Positions 1 through 8,564 of a stretch of DNA of 64,000 nt are shown here, piece by piece. The stretch is from assembly GCA_966211675.1 (NCBI GenBank), contig CBIHPK010000001.1, forward strand, positions 1 through 64,000, given 5' to 3'. The notes below the pieces were generated by a model. It was not told the DNA's origin. It worked only from the letters and a program-made list of their open reading frames with translations, and searched no databases. The position numbers and the translations under genes were made by a program. Position 1 is the stretch's first letter; each line of letters starts with the position of its first letter. Source of the DNA: SCUS01 sp966211675. Lineage in GTDB: Bacteria > Myxococcota_A > Polyangia > Polyangiales > Ga0077539.

Positions 1-1
1 G

Positions 2-1465
2 ACGCTGGCCGCGGCGGCGAAGATCCCGTCCTTCGCGGCGCTGATCGCGGCCATCCCCGAGGAGGCGATGGAGGCCCAGCGGGTGAGGGACGCCGCGATG
101 CAGCGGCAGGTGCTCGTCGACGGGGAGTGGGACGCGTACCTCGCCAACCTGCGGGTGCAGGGCGCGACCTACGCGCAGATGGGGATCGCGTTCCGGGACT
201 GGTTCGCGCTGCTGGGCTCGTACCGGCGGGTGATCCGGCACCAGGCGCTGCCCGACATCGACGCGCGCGCCGAGGGCGTGCTCGTGGGGATGGACCGCTT
301 CACCGACGTGGCGATGGCGGAGCTCGGCACCGCGTACATCGCCATGAAGGAAGACCTCGTGCGCAAGGCCGAGGCGGAGGTCGGGCGCTTCGTCGACCTC
401 TTCCAGAACGCCTCGATGGGCATGGTGATCTGGCACCTCGAAGACCCGGCGGACCTCGGGTCCTTCCGGCTGGTGACCGCCAACCCGGCGGCGGCGCGCT
501 CCGGGGGCGAAGGCTTCATCGACGCGATCGGCCGTCACGTGCGGGACCTCTCGCTCGGCGCCTCGCCCCCCTTCCTCGATCTCTGGGCGGCGACGCTCGC
601 CGACGGCGCCCCGCGCAGCTGGACCGCCACGCAGGGCGACGACCCGCAGAGCCAGCGCCACTTCGACGTCCGGAGCTTCGCCCTGCGGGAGAACTACCTC
701 GGGCTGATCTTCGAGGACGTCACCGAGCGCCTGCGCATGGCCAGCCGGCTCGACCACCACGTGCGAGAGCTGGAGCGCTCCAACCGCGAGCTCGACGACT
801 TCGCGTACGTGACCTCGCACGACCTCAAGTCCCCGCTGCGCGACGTGCGCAACCTGGTGAGCTGGATCATCGAGGACGTCGGCGACTCGCTTCCGCCCGC
901 GTCGGCGCAGCACCTCTCGCTGGTCAACGACCGGGTGCAGCGCATGGAGCGGCTCCTCGATGACCTGCTGGAGTACTCCCGCGTCGGGCGGGTGGTGGAC
1001 CAGCCGCGCTCCTTCACGCTCGGCGAGGTGCTCGCGAGCGTCCTCGCGCTCTCGCCTCCGAAGCCGGGCTTCGAGGTGGTGCAGCAGGGGGACGACGTGG
1101 CCTTCGTCACCCCGCGGATGCCCTTCGAGAAGGTGCTGCGCAACCTGGTGGGCAACGCCCTCAAGCACCACGACCGCAGCGCCGGGCGCGTGGTGGTGAG
1201 CGCCGTCCCCGCGGGCGACGTGGTGGAGGTGCGCGTCGCCGACGACGGCCCGGGCATCCCGCACGAGTTCCACGAGCGGGTGTTCCGGATGTTCCAGACG
1301 CTGAGGCCGCGCGACGAGGTGGAGGGCAGCGGCGCGGGCCTCGCGATCGTGAAGAAGACCGTGGAGACCTTCGGCGGGCGGGTGCACGTCGAGTCCGACG
1401 GGCGGGGCACCTGCATGGTGTTCACGTGGCCCCTCTGCTGGGCCAGAACGGAGCCTGATCCATGA
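2..1465 (+). CDS. Sensor histidine kinase, 5' end outside window
   Basis: The reading frame is open from the first bases of the window, so the true start may lie upstream; the first in-window ATG is at 68. Counting from that ATG, a helical N-terminal region (about residues 1-105) precedes a PAS-like domain (about 105-225). A HisKA domain follows with the H-box SHDLKSPL (His251), then an HATPase_c domain with the N-box NLVGNALKHH, DDGPGIP and a GSGAGLAI G2 box. HisKA resembles the bacteriophytochrome-type kinases. No transmembrane segment is visible, so it is probably cytoplasmic. The stop overlaps the next start (ATGA) and that gene is an Rcp1-like receiver, its likely phosphotransfer partner. 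The input signal is unknown. Confidence 0.9.
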   Translation, partial: TLAAAAKIPSFAALIAAIPEEAMEAQRVRDAAMQRQVLVDGEWDAYLANLRVQGATYAQMGIAFRDWFALLGSYRRVIRHQALPDIDARAEGVLVGMDRFTDVAMAELGTAYIAMKEDLVRKAEAEVGRFVDLFQNASMGMVIWHLEDPADLGSFRLVTANPAAARSGGEGFIDAIGRHVRDLSLGASPPFLDLWAATLADGAPRSWTATQGDDPQSQRHFDVRSFALRENYLGLIFEDVTERLRMASRLDHHVRELERSNRELDDFAYVTSHDLKSPLRDVRNLVSWIIEDVGDSLPPASAQHLSLVNDRVQRMERLLDDLLEYSRVGRVVDQPRSFTLGEVLASVLALSPPKPGFEVVQQGDDVAFVTPRMPFEKVLRNLVGNALKHHDRSAGRVVVSAVPAGDVVEVRVADDGPGIPHEFHERVFRMFQTLRPRDEVEGSGAGLAIVKKTVETFGGRVHVESDGRGTCMVFTWPLCWARTEPDP

Positions 1466-1887
1466 CCGGTCGAACCGTGAACGTCCTCCTCGTGGAGGAC
1501 AACCTCATCGAGCAGGAGGCCGTGCGCCGCGCCTTCGCTCGCGAGCACATCGGCAACCCCATCATCACGGCGGTGGACGGCATCGAGGCCCTCGCGCGGC
1601 TGCGCGGCGCCCCCGGGGTCGAGCGCATCCCCCGGCCCTACCTCATCCTCCTCGACCTCAACATGCCCCGGATGAACGGGCTGGAGTTCCTCACCGAGCT
1701 GCGCGCCGACCCGGACCTGCGGGACAGCATCGTGTTCGTGCTGACCACCTCGCGCAGCGACGAGGACCGCGTGGCCTCGTACAACCTCAACGTCGCCGGC
1801 TACATCGTGAAGAGCGACGTGGGGGCCGGCTTCGTGCGCCTCCTCGGGCTCCTCGACCACTACTGGCGAATCGTCGAATTCCCCTGA
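1462..1887 (+). CDS. Single-domain response regulator, Rcp1-like
   Basis: A 141-residue stand-alone receiver domain. It has the acidic pair (VEDN), the phosphoacceptor Asp65 in LLDLNMPRMNG, the Thr switch in VLTTS and the conserved Lys in YIVKSD. The insert between the acidic pair and the phospho-Asp, and the partnership with a phytochrome-type HisKA kinase, fit the Rcp1 family of small receivers. There is no output domain, so it probably relays phosphate or binds a protein target. It is translationally coupled to the upstream kinase (ATGA overlap). Its last 28 bp overlap, tail to tail, the opposing hybrid kinase gene. Confidence 0.92.
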   Translation: MTGRTVNVLLVEDNLIEQEAVRRAFAREHIGNPIITAVDGIEALARLRGAPGVERIPRPYLILLDLNMPRMNGLEFLTELRADPDLRDSIVFVLTTSRSDEDRVASYNLNVAGYIVKSDVGAGFVRLLGLLDHYWRIVEFP

Positions 1888-3863
1888 CCCGACCCCGCCT
1901 CCGGGGCGTCGAGCGCGGCCCGCACCGCCCGCCCCAGCCGGTCGAAGCTCAGCGGCTTCTCGATGAGGTTCGCGCCCTCCGGGAGCTGCGCCCGCTCCCT
2001 CGCGCCGCGGTCGGTGTAGCCCGACATGTACAGCACCCGCAGCGAGGGGCTCATCTCCAACAGCGCGCTCGCCACCTCCGGACCGGCCTTGCCCGGCATC
2101 ACCACGTCGGTCAGCACGAGGTCGATCACCCCGTCGTACTCCCGGCAGCGCTCGACCGCGGAGGCGCCGTCGGACGCTTCGAGAACCGTGTAGCCCAGGT
2201 CTCGAAGGGCCCTCGCGGCGACCTCGCGCACCGCGTCCTCGTCCTCCACCACCAGCACCGTCTCGCTGCCGCGGGGCGCAGGCAGCGGCGTCGGGCGGGG
2301 GCTCTCGGGCATCTCCAGCGCGCGCGGGAGGTACACCCGGAACGTGCTGCCGTGGCCCACCTCCGAGTAGACCGTGACGCTCCCGCCGGCCTGCCGCGCG
2401 ATGCCGTAGACGGTGCTCAGCCCGAGCCCGGTGCCTCGACCCACCTCCTTGGTGGTGAAGAAGGGATCGAAGACGCGCTCGAGCACGTCCCTCGGGATGC
2501 CGTCGCCCTCGTCGGTGACGCAGAGCACCAGGTAGTCGCCCGGGGCGAGCCGGCGATCGCGGGCCTGCACCAGCTCCTCGCGGAGGGTCAGGTGCTGCAG
2601 CTCGACCTCGATCCGTCCGCCGTGGGTCATCGCGTCGCGCCCGTTGACCACGAGGTTCACGACCACCTGCTCGAGCGCGTTGGGGTCCACGCGCACCCGC
2701 CACGGATCGGCGTCGGGCGTGAAGCGCACGGTGATGTTCTCGCCGACGAGCCGCTGGAGCATCGGCAGGGTGGAGCCGATGACCCCGGCGGCCTCGACGA
2801 CGCGAGGCGTCCCGGACGAGAGCCGCGAGAAGCTCAGGAGCTGCCGCACCAGCACGGCGGCCCGGTTGGCCGCGCTGATGACCTGACCGAGGTCGTTCTG
2901 CATCGGGGCCTCCGGCGACAGGCCCGCCTTCATGAAGCCCGCGAAGCCGAGGATCACCGACAGCAGGTTGTTGAAGTCGTGAGCGATGCCGCCCGCGAGC
3001 TGCCCGAGCGCGTCCATCTTCACCGCGTGCCGTAGCTGCCTCTCCAGCTCGCGCGACTCGCTCACGTCGACCGCGAGCCCGATGGTGCCGACGATGGCGC
3101 CCTGCGCGTCGCGCAGCGCCCCGATGTGGCACTGATAGGGACGGCCCCCGAAGACCGTGTCGTGCAGCACGGCCTCGCCCGCGAGGGCCGGCGCGTGGGC
3201 CTCGACGAACTCCCGGCCCCGCGCGGGGTCGTCGAAGTCGCTCCCGACCAGCTGGCCGATGCGCGACTCCGGGGCTACGCCCATCGCGTCCAGCGCCGCT
3301 CCGCCGATGTGCGTGATCTTCAGGTCCATGTCCGTCGTCCAGTGGACGACCGGCAGCTGCCCCAGCACGAAGCGCAGGTGCGCCTCCCTCCGCTGGAGCG
3401 CCTCGTTCACCGCCGCGAGCTCGTTGCGCTGCTCTCGCAGCTGGGTCACCGCCTGCTGCAGCTCGCGCTGGTGGCGGTCGAGCTCCTGCCGTAGCCGGCC
3501 CTGCTCGATGGCGAGGTCGACGGCCTTCTGGAGCCGGTCGCGGTTGAGGTCGCCCTTCAGGAGGTAGTCCACGGCGCCGTGCTTCAGCGCCTCGACCGCC
3601 ACCTTCTCGCTGCCCTGCGAGGTCAGCATCACGACCGGCAGCGAGCGCCCCGCCAGCTGCTCCAGCACCCGCACCCCGTCCTGGTCCGGCAGGCGGTAGT
3701 CGAGCAGCACGCAGTCCACCGTCCCGGCCTCGACCGCGGTGATGCCCTCGCTCGCCGTCGCCGCCTCGAGCAGATCGTGCCGACCGCCCAGCAGCCGACG
3801 GATCTGCTCCCGGTCGACCTTGTCGTCATCGATCACGAGCACGGTCGTCAAATCGCAACCCAT
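1860..3863 (-). CDS. Hybrid receiver-PAS-histidine kinase-receiver protein
   Basis: About 667 residues. Order: N-terminal receiver (IDDD; LLDYRLPDQDG with the phospho-Asp), a short coiled coil, a PAS domain, HisKA with the H-box GGIAHDFNNLL, HATPase_c (NLVVNGRDAM, DEGDGIP, GTGLGLST), and a C-terminal receiver (LTDVVMPGKAG). The architecture suggests a kinase tuned by one receiver that passes phosphate to the other, in the cytoplasm. I chose the ATG at 3863 because the receiver begins about 6 residues later. An upstream in-frame ATG at 3947 has a GAGG motif four bases before it and would add 28 residues without similarity to the fold. The 3' end overlaps the convergent receiver gene by 28 bp. 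Confidence 0.88.
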   Translation of the reverse strand: MGCDLTTVLVIDDDKVDREQIRRLLGGRHDLLEAATASEGITAVEAGTVDCVLLDYRLPDQDGVRVLEQLAGRSLPVVMLTSQGSEKVAVEALKHGAVDYLLKGDLNRDRLQKAVDLAIEQGRLRQELDRHQRELQQAVTQLREQRNELAAVNEALQRREAHLRFVLGQLPVVHWTTDMDLKITHIGGAALDAMGVAPESRIGQLVGSDFDDPARGREFVEAHAPALAGEAVLHDTVFGGRPYQCHIGALRDAQGAIVGTIGLAVDVSESRELERQLRHAVKMDALGQLAGGIAHDFNNLLSVILGFAGFMKAGLSPEAPMQNDLGQVISAANRAAVLVRQLLSFSRLSSGTPRVVEAAGVIGSTLPMLQRLVGENITVRFTPDADPWRVRVDPNALEQVVVNLVVNGRDAMTHGGRIEVELQHLTLREELVQARDRRLAPGDYLVLCVTDEGDGIPRDVLERVFDPFFTTKEVGRGTGLGLSTVYGIARQAGGSVTVYSEVGHGSTFRVYLPRALEMPESPRPTPLPAPRGSETVLVVEDEDAVREVAARALRDLGYTVLEASDGASAVERCREYDGVIDLVLTDVVMPGKAGPEVASALLEMSPSLRVLYMSGYTDRGARERAQLPEGANLIEKPLSFDRLGRAVRAALDAPEAGSGQGNSTIRQ

Positions 3864-4003
3864 CCTGTTCGTGGTCGCGAGCGCGGACGATTCCGCAGCC
3901 GGCGCACAGCGGTGTCCACGATGGTAGCCCATGGAGTCACCGCCCATCGAGCCTCAACGAAGCGTCCGCCGCCCGCGTCACCGCCTGAGGTAGATTCGCG
4001 CCC

Positions 4004-5827
4004 ATGGATCGCTGGCTGCTCCCTCTCGCGGTGGTCTCCGTTTCCATGCTCGCGTGCGCCGCCGGGGACGGCACGCAGGTCCCCGTGCGAGACGCCGGGA
4101 GCGCCGCTCGCGACACGGGCGTCCGCCGCGACGTGCCCGCCGCCGTCGACCGCCCCATCGTGGCGATGGACGTGCCCGAGGTTGCGAAGGACGTCCCCCC
4201 GCTCGCGATGGACGTCCCGGTGGTCGCGATGGACGTCCCCCCGCTCGCGGTCGATCGCCCCGTGCCGGTCGACCTCGGCGCGCCCATCGACCTCGGTCGC
4301 GACGTGGGCTCGATCACCCTCGGCGACGCCTGGAGCCCGGAGCGCGACGCCGGCGACCCGACCCCTCGCGACGTCGACCGGGTGCTGGGCGGAGCCCCCT
4401 CGGACAGCGCGGCCCGCTTCGGCGGCGCCGACGATCCATCGCGAGCGCCCTCCATCGTGTACCCCGAGGACGGCACCCTGCTGCCGCCCAACCTCACGGG
4501 CTTCGAGGTGCACTTCCGACCCGGCGCGGGCAACGACCTCTTCGAGGTGTCGCTCCGGGGCGAGCGCGGCGCGCTGCGGGTCTTCACCCGCTGCACCGTG
4601 GTGGCCGACGGGTGCGTGCTCAGCCTCGACGAGCCCGCGTACGCCGAGCTCGCCCGCGTGGCGCAGCCCTCCGGAGCGGTCGTGCTCACGGTGCGCGCGA
4701 CCTCCGCGGGCGGCGGCGGGGTCGGCCGCTCGGCGACGCGCTCCCTCGGCGTGACCAACTTCGACGTCCGCGGCGGCCTCTACTACTGGACCGCCTCCAG
4801 CGGCAGCATCAACCGCTACGAGTTCGGCCGCGCGGGGGCGCGCACGGAGCCCTTCCTGCGGGGCGATCCCATCAACTGCATCGGCTGCCACGTGCTCTCC
4901 CGCGACGGCTCTCGCATCATGGCGGGGCGCTTCATCCCGGGGCCCGCGGCCACGCGCATCTTCGACGTGACCACCCGAGCGCCGCTCTCCCCGGACTACG
5001 GCGCCAACTTCGGGACCTTCTCCCCCGACGTCCGCTGGCTGCTCACCAGCGACGGCAACCGCCTCGCGCTCCGCGACCCGGTCAACGGCAACGAGGTCCC
5101 GGGGCTCGCTCCGGGCTCCAGCGGGAGCCACCCCGACTGGGCGCGCGGCGGCCGCTCGGTGGTCTTCGCCCGCGCCCGCACCTCCATCCCCTTCTTCGGC
5201 ACGCCCGGCCACGACGGCCCCGCGGAGCTGCTCACCATGCCCTGGAGCGGCTCCTCCTTCGGCGCCGCCACCACGCTCGTGCGGCCGGAGGGGACCCGCA
5301 CCAACAATTACTACCCCTCGTATTCGCCCGACGACGCGTGGGTGCTCTTCAACCGCGCGGCGGGCAACTCCAACCACAACATCGACGCTCAGCTCTGGGT
5401 CGTCCCCGCCTCGGGAGGGACCCCGTCGCACCTCGCTCGCGCCGACCTCGCGGACTCGATGGGCAACTCGTGGCCGAAGTGGGCGCCCTTCGTCCAGCGC
5501 TTCCAGGGCGAACCGCTGATGTGGTTCACCTTCTCCAGCCGGCGCGACTACGGGCTGCGCCTCCGACAGCAGACGCGCGAGGCCCCGATGCGCACCACGC
5601 AGCTCTGGATGGCGGCCTTCCGCCCGGGCCGCGCGGCGAGCGGCGACGCGAGCACCCCGGCCTTCTGGCTGCCCTTCCAGAGCCTCGCGGAGGGCAACCA
5701 CATCGCCCAGTGGGCCGAGCAGGTGCAGCGCCAGGGCTGCGCTTCCGACCGCGACTGCGTGCAGGCCGAGCGCTGCCTGCCCCTCGCCAACGGGGCCGTC
5801 GCGGTCTACCGCTGCGTGGTGCCCTGA
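4004..5827 (+). CDS. Lipoprotein with TolB/PD40-like beta-propeller and a CxxCH motif
   Basis: 607 residues. The N-terminus is a lipoprotein signal (lipobox SMLAC, Cys18). A low-complexity linker follows with repeated DVP units at about residues 45-110. The rest looks like an exported beta-propeller of the TolB/WD40-like PD40 type: repeated blades with LSRDGSRI, FSPDVRWL, HPDWARGG and YSPDDAWVLF. Within it sits CIGCH (Cys292, Cys295, His296), the motif for covalent haem c attachment, followed by LSRDG. The C-terminus has a cysteine-bearing patch. It should sit on the outer membrane or in the periplasm; whether haem is bound is not known. A TAGATT hexamer 7 bp before the ATG may be a -10 element. 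Confidence 0.82.
   Translation: MDRWLLPLAVVSVSMLACAAGDGTQVPVRDAGSAARDTGVRRDVPAAVDRPIVAMDVPEVAKDVPPLAMDVPVVAMDVPPLAVDRPVPVDLGAPIDLGRDVGSITLGDAWSPERDAGDPTPRDVDRVLGGAPSDSAARFGGADDPSRAPSIVYPEDGTLLPPNLTGFEVHFRPGAGNDLFEVSLRGERGALRVFTRCTVVADGCVLSLDEPAYAELARVAQPSGAVVLTVRATSAGGGGVGRSATRSLGVTNFDVRGGLYYWTASSGSINRYEFGRAGARTEPFLRGDPINCIGCHVLSRDGSRIMAGRFIPGPAATRIFDVTTRAPLSPDYGANFGTFSPDVRWLLTSDGNRLALRDPVNGNEVPGLAPGSSGSHPDWARGGRSVVFARARTSIPFFGTPGHDGPAELLTMPWSGSSFGAATTLVRPEGTRTNNYYPSYSPDDAWVLFNRAAGNSNHNIDAQLWVVPASGGTPSHLARADLADSMGNSWPKWAPFVQRFQGEPLMWFTFSSRRDYGLRLRQQTREAPMRTTQLWMAAFRPGRAASGDASTPAFWLPFQSLAEGNHIAQWAEQVQRQGCASDRDCVQAERCLPLANGAVAVYRCVVP
4158..4256 (+). repeat. In-frame degenerate repeat encoding DVP linker
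   Basis: A roughly 36-bp degenerate unit built on GACGTCCC and GCGATGGAC is repeated about 2.5 times inside the lipoprotein gene. It encodes alternating DVP, MDV and PLA segments between the lipid anchor and the propeller. Such linkers recur in other exported proteins of this window. Confidence 0.65.
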
Positions 5828-5863
5828 GGCCCCTGGGACGCCTCCGGTCGGCACGGCGCGCCC

Positions 5864-6163
5864 TCAGGCCTCCCGCTCTTCCCGGGCCTCCAGCACCATG
5901 CCGATGATCAGCACCGTCGGCAGCACCACCACGGGCACGCCCACCACCAGCAGCAGCACCGCCCACGCGGCGCTCCCGGTGCCCAGGTAGGCCGCGACGC
6001 CGAGGCCCACCAGCACGGCCACCGCGATGCTCATGCGCTTCAGCCGCGACTGCGGCTGCGGAGGCAGCATGGTCTTTCGCACCAGCCGCACACCGTGCTG
6101 CACCCTAGGGGCCTGGACGACCTGACTGAGGCGCTCGCGGATGGGAAGCTTGGTGTTTGGCAT
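5864..6163 (-). CDS. Small two-helix membrane protein
   Basis: 99 residues. The first 40 are basic and polar (RERLSQ, RLVRK). Two hydrophobic stretches then follow at about residues 44-62 and 66-88, with a charged end (LEAREEREA). The predicted topology is a two-pass inner-membrane hairpin with an N-terminal cytoplasmic tail. I recognise no family. It lies downstream, on the same strand, of the nitronate monooxygenase-like gene, but a strong hairpin separates them, so it is probably transcribed separately. Confidence 0.6.
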   Translation of the reverse strand: MPNTKLPIRERLSQVVQAPRVQHGVRLVRKTMLPPQPQSRLKRMSIAVAVLVGLGVAAYLGTGSAAWAVLLLVVGVPVVVLPTVLIIGMVLEAREEREA

Positions 6164-6175
6164 GCAGGGGTTACA

Positions 6176-6219
6176 CCCTCTCCTACGACCGCAAGGGTCG
6201 CGCCGCCAGTAGGAGAGGG
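6176..6219 (-). terminator. Large hairpin between same-strand genes
   Basis: Perfect 11-bp inverted arms (CCCTCTCCTAC at 6176-6186 and GTAGGAGAGGG at 6209-6219) enclose a second stem, CGACC/GGTCG at 6186-6190 and 6196-6200. It follows the stop of the minus-strand monooxygenase gene (6227). There is no long T run after the stem, so its terminator role is inferred from position and stability. Confidence 0.6.
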
Positions 6220-6226
6220 GCGGGGA

Positions 6227-7159
6227 TCACTCCTCCACGGCCGGGAGCGAGCGCACGGCCTCGCCGTATTCGCGCACGATGTCGTTCACGATCGCGGCGA
6301 TGGGCTTCACCTCGTGGGCGAGGGCGATGCCCTGCCCGGCGCTCCAGATGTCCTTCCACTTCTTCGCCCCCTCGCGCTGCACCGACTCCTGCGCGGCGCC
6401 CCGGTCGGCGGCGGTGTCCGCGCTGTCGGGCAGGGTCCGGCGCAGGAAGTTGGCGTGCACCCCGCTCACGCCGTCGGTGTAGACGACCTCGTCGGGTGAG
6501 CCGTTGATCACCATGGACTTGTACCCCTCGTCGGCGCCGCACTCGGTCGAGGCGATGAAGCGAGTGCCCATGTAGACGAGCTCCGCGCCGAGGGCGAGCG
6601 AGGCGGCCACCTGGCGGCCCGTGGCGATGCACCCGGCGGCCACGACCGGGACGCGGAGCTTCTCTCGGAGGTAGGGGTAGAGCACGAAGGGCGAGGTGGT
6701 CCCGGCGTGGCCGCCGGCGCCCGCGGCGACTCCGATGATCGCGTCGGCGCCGCACTCCTGGGCCTTGAGCGCGTGCTTGAGGTGGATGACGTCGTGCAGC
6801 ACCACCATCCCGCGGTCGTGCGCGCGGCGGGCGATCTCCGTGGGGTTGCCGTAGCTGGTGATCACCACCGGGACGCCGAACTCGATGCAGGCCTCGAAGT
6901 CCCTGGCGAGCCGCTCCGGGTCCGTGAGCTTGATGGTGAGGTTGATGGCGAAGGGCCGGTCGGTGCGCTGCCGGATCCACGCGAGCGCCTCGCGGAAGGC
7001 CTCGTGAGAGCGCAGGTTGATCGAGGGCATGGAGCCCAGGATGCCGGCCTCCGCGGCGGCGACGATCATCTCCTTGTTGGAGATGATGAACATCGGCGCG
7101 CAGACGATCGGGTACTGAAGGCCCAGGCGCTCGGCGAGGGGGGTGCGGATGCGCGACAT
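6227..7159 (-). CDS. Nitronate monooxygenase / 2-nitropropane dioxygenase-like FMN enzyme
   Basis: 310 residues of the NMO (2-nitropropane dioxygenase-like) TIM-barrel family, which uses FMN to oxidise nitronates or acts as an enoyl reductase-like protein. Visible features: LGLQYPIVCAPMF at the N-terminus, the glycine-rich FMN/phosphate segments GADAIIGVAAGAGGHAG and VVAAGCIATGRQVAASLALGAE, and MGTRFIAS near the C-terminus. GGHAG matches the conserved GGHxG motif. The ATG at 7159 is chosen because family homology begins at MSRIRTPLAERLG; an AGGAG lies about 13 bp upstream. The substrate is not predictable. The gene appears to be monocistronic and is followed by the hairpin at 6176-6219. Confidence 0.85.
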   Translation of the reverse strand: MSRIRTPLAERLGLQYPIVCAPMFIISNKEMIVAAAEAGILGSMPSINLRSHEAFREALAWIRQRTDRPFAINLTIKLTDPERLARDFEACIEFGVPVVITSYGNPTEIARRAHDRGMVVLHDVIHLKHALKAQECGADAIIGVAAGAGGHAGTTSPFVLYPYLREKLRVPVVAAGCIATGRQVAASLALGAELVYMGTRFIASTECGADEGYKSMVINGSPDEVVYTDGVSGVHANFLRRTLPDSADTAADRGAAQESVQREGAKKWKDIWSAGQGIALAHEVKPIAAIVNDIVREYGEAVRSLPAVEE

Positions 7160-7276
7160 GGCGATGGGGGGAACTCCTTCGGGCGACTCTATCGCGCGCC
7201 CCGCCCGAGGTGAGCGGGCCGACCGATGGGTTGATCGCGCTTGACGCCCCGCGCGCGCTCCCGAGACGCTTCGGCC

Positions 7277-8563
7277 ATGACCTTCCCCGAGGCCTTCGTC
7301 TCGCTCGCGGTGGCGGTGGCCGCGGGCCTGCTGCTCGGCGCCGAGCGCCAGCAGAGCGCGACCGCGGAGGGCAAATCGGACTTCGCCGGCATCCGCACCT
7401 TCCCCATGGTGGCGCTCCTCGGGGCCCTCGGGGCGCTGGCCCGGCCGGTCGCGGGGATGTGGCTCCTCGTGGGGCTGCTCGCGGCGGTGACGGCCTTCGT
7501 CACGGTCTCGCACATGCGCACCTCCTCGCGCGACGAGATCGGCATCTCCACCGAGGTCGCGTGCGTGCTGGCCTTCGGCCTCGGCGCCCTCGCGGGCATG
7601 CGAGAGCTCATGCCCGACCGGGACCGCTTCCTCCTCGTGGGCACCACCTCCGCCGCCGCGCTCGCGCTGCTGGCGCTCAAGGAGCCGCTCCACGGCTTCG
7701 TTCGCCGCCTCTCCGCGGACGACGTCTACGCGACGACGAAATTCGTGGTGCTGGCGCTGGTGATCCTCCCGGTGCTGCCGCGCGACGCCTACGGACCCTT
7801 CGACGCCATCGTGCCCTTCCAGATCGGCAAGATGATCGTGCTCGTGGCGGGCGTGAGCTTCGCGGGCTACGCGGCCTCTCGCCTCATCGGATCAGCCCGC
7901 GGCCTGCTGGTCTCCGGCCTCCTCGGCGGCCTGGTGTCGTCCACGGCGGTGACGCTCACCTACTCCGGCCGCGGGCGCGACGAGCCCTCCCTGGCGAGGC
8001 TCTGCGCGGTGGCCATCGTCGCCGCGTGCTCGACCATGTTCGCCCGCCTGGTCGCGGTGGTGGCCCTCGTCGACCGCCCGCTGCTTCGCTCCATCGCCCC
8101 GCCGCTCGCGGCGACCGCCGCGGTGGGCTTCGTCGTCGCCGTGGTGCTCTACCGCCGGGCCGACGCGCCCGCCGAGGCCACCTCGCGCGAGGGCGCCGAG
8201 CCCGCGCTGCGCAACCCCTTCGAGCTGAAGCAGGCCGTCTCCTTCGGGCTGCTCTACGGGGTGGTGCTGCTCGTGGCGAGGGCCGCTCAGCACTGGGCGG
8301 GCTCCGCGGGGCTCTACCTGTCGGCGGTGCTCGCGGGCCTCACGGACGTCGACGCCATCACCCTCTCGGTGGTGGACATGCACCGCGGCGGCCTCGCGAG
8401 CGCGACCGCGGCGACCGCCATCATGCTGGCCGCGCTCACCAACACGGTGGTGAAGGCGGGCGTCGCGATCTCCGTCGGGGGCGCGGCGGTGGGACGGCCC
8501 GTGGGGCTTACCCTGGGCGCCGCGCTGGCCGCGGGCGGAGCGGTGCTCGCGCTGGTGGCGTAG
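7277..8563 (+). CDS. MgtC/SapB and DUF4010-type membrane protein
   Basis: 428 residues, highly hydrophobic, with about 11-13 membrane helices. The N-terminal part has the MgtC-like signature AGLLLGAERQQ followed by GIRTFPMVALLGALGAL. The C-terminal half resembles DUF4010 (LYLSAVLAGLTDVDAITLS, then an ALTNTVVKAGVA helix). Proteins of this architecture are inner-membrane proteins of unclear function; the MgtC link to magnesium limitation is family knowledge and not shown here. The start at 7277 is the ATG from which the family homology begins; an in-frame ATG at 7241 would add 12 charged residues. It ends 1 bp before the convergent rtcA stop. Confidence 0.85.
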   Translation: MTFPEAFVSLAVAVAAGLLLGAERQQSATAEGKSDFAGIRTFPMVALLGALGALARPVAGMWLLVGLLAAVTAFVTVSHMRTSSRDEIGISTEVACVLAFGLGALAGMRELMPDRDRFLLVGTTSAAALALLALKEPLHGFVRRLSADDVYATTKFVVLALVILPVLPRDAYGPFDAIVPFQIGKMIVLVAGVSFAGYAASRLIGSARGLLVSGLLGGLVSSTAVTLTYSGRGRDEPSLARLCAVAIVAACSTMFARLVAVVALVDRPLLRSIAPPLAATAAVGFVVAVVLYRRADAPAEATSREGAEPALRNPFELKQAVSFGLLYGVVLLVARAAQHWAGSAGLYLSAVLAGLTDVDAITLSVVDMHRGGLASATAATAIMLAALTNTVVKAGVAISVGGAAVGRPVGLTLGAALAAGGAVLALVA

Positions 8564-8564
8564 G

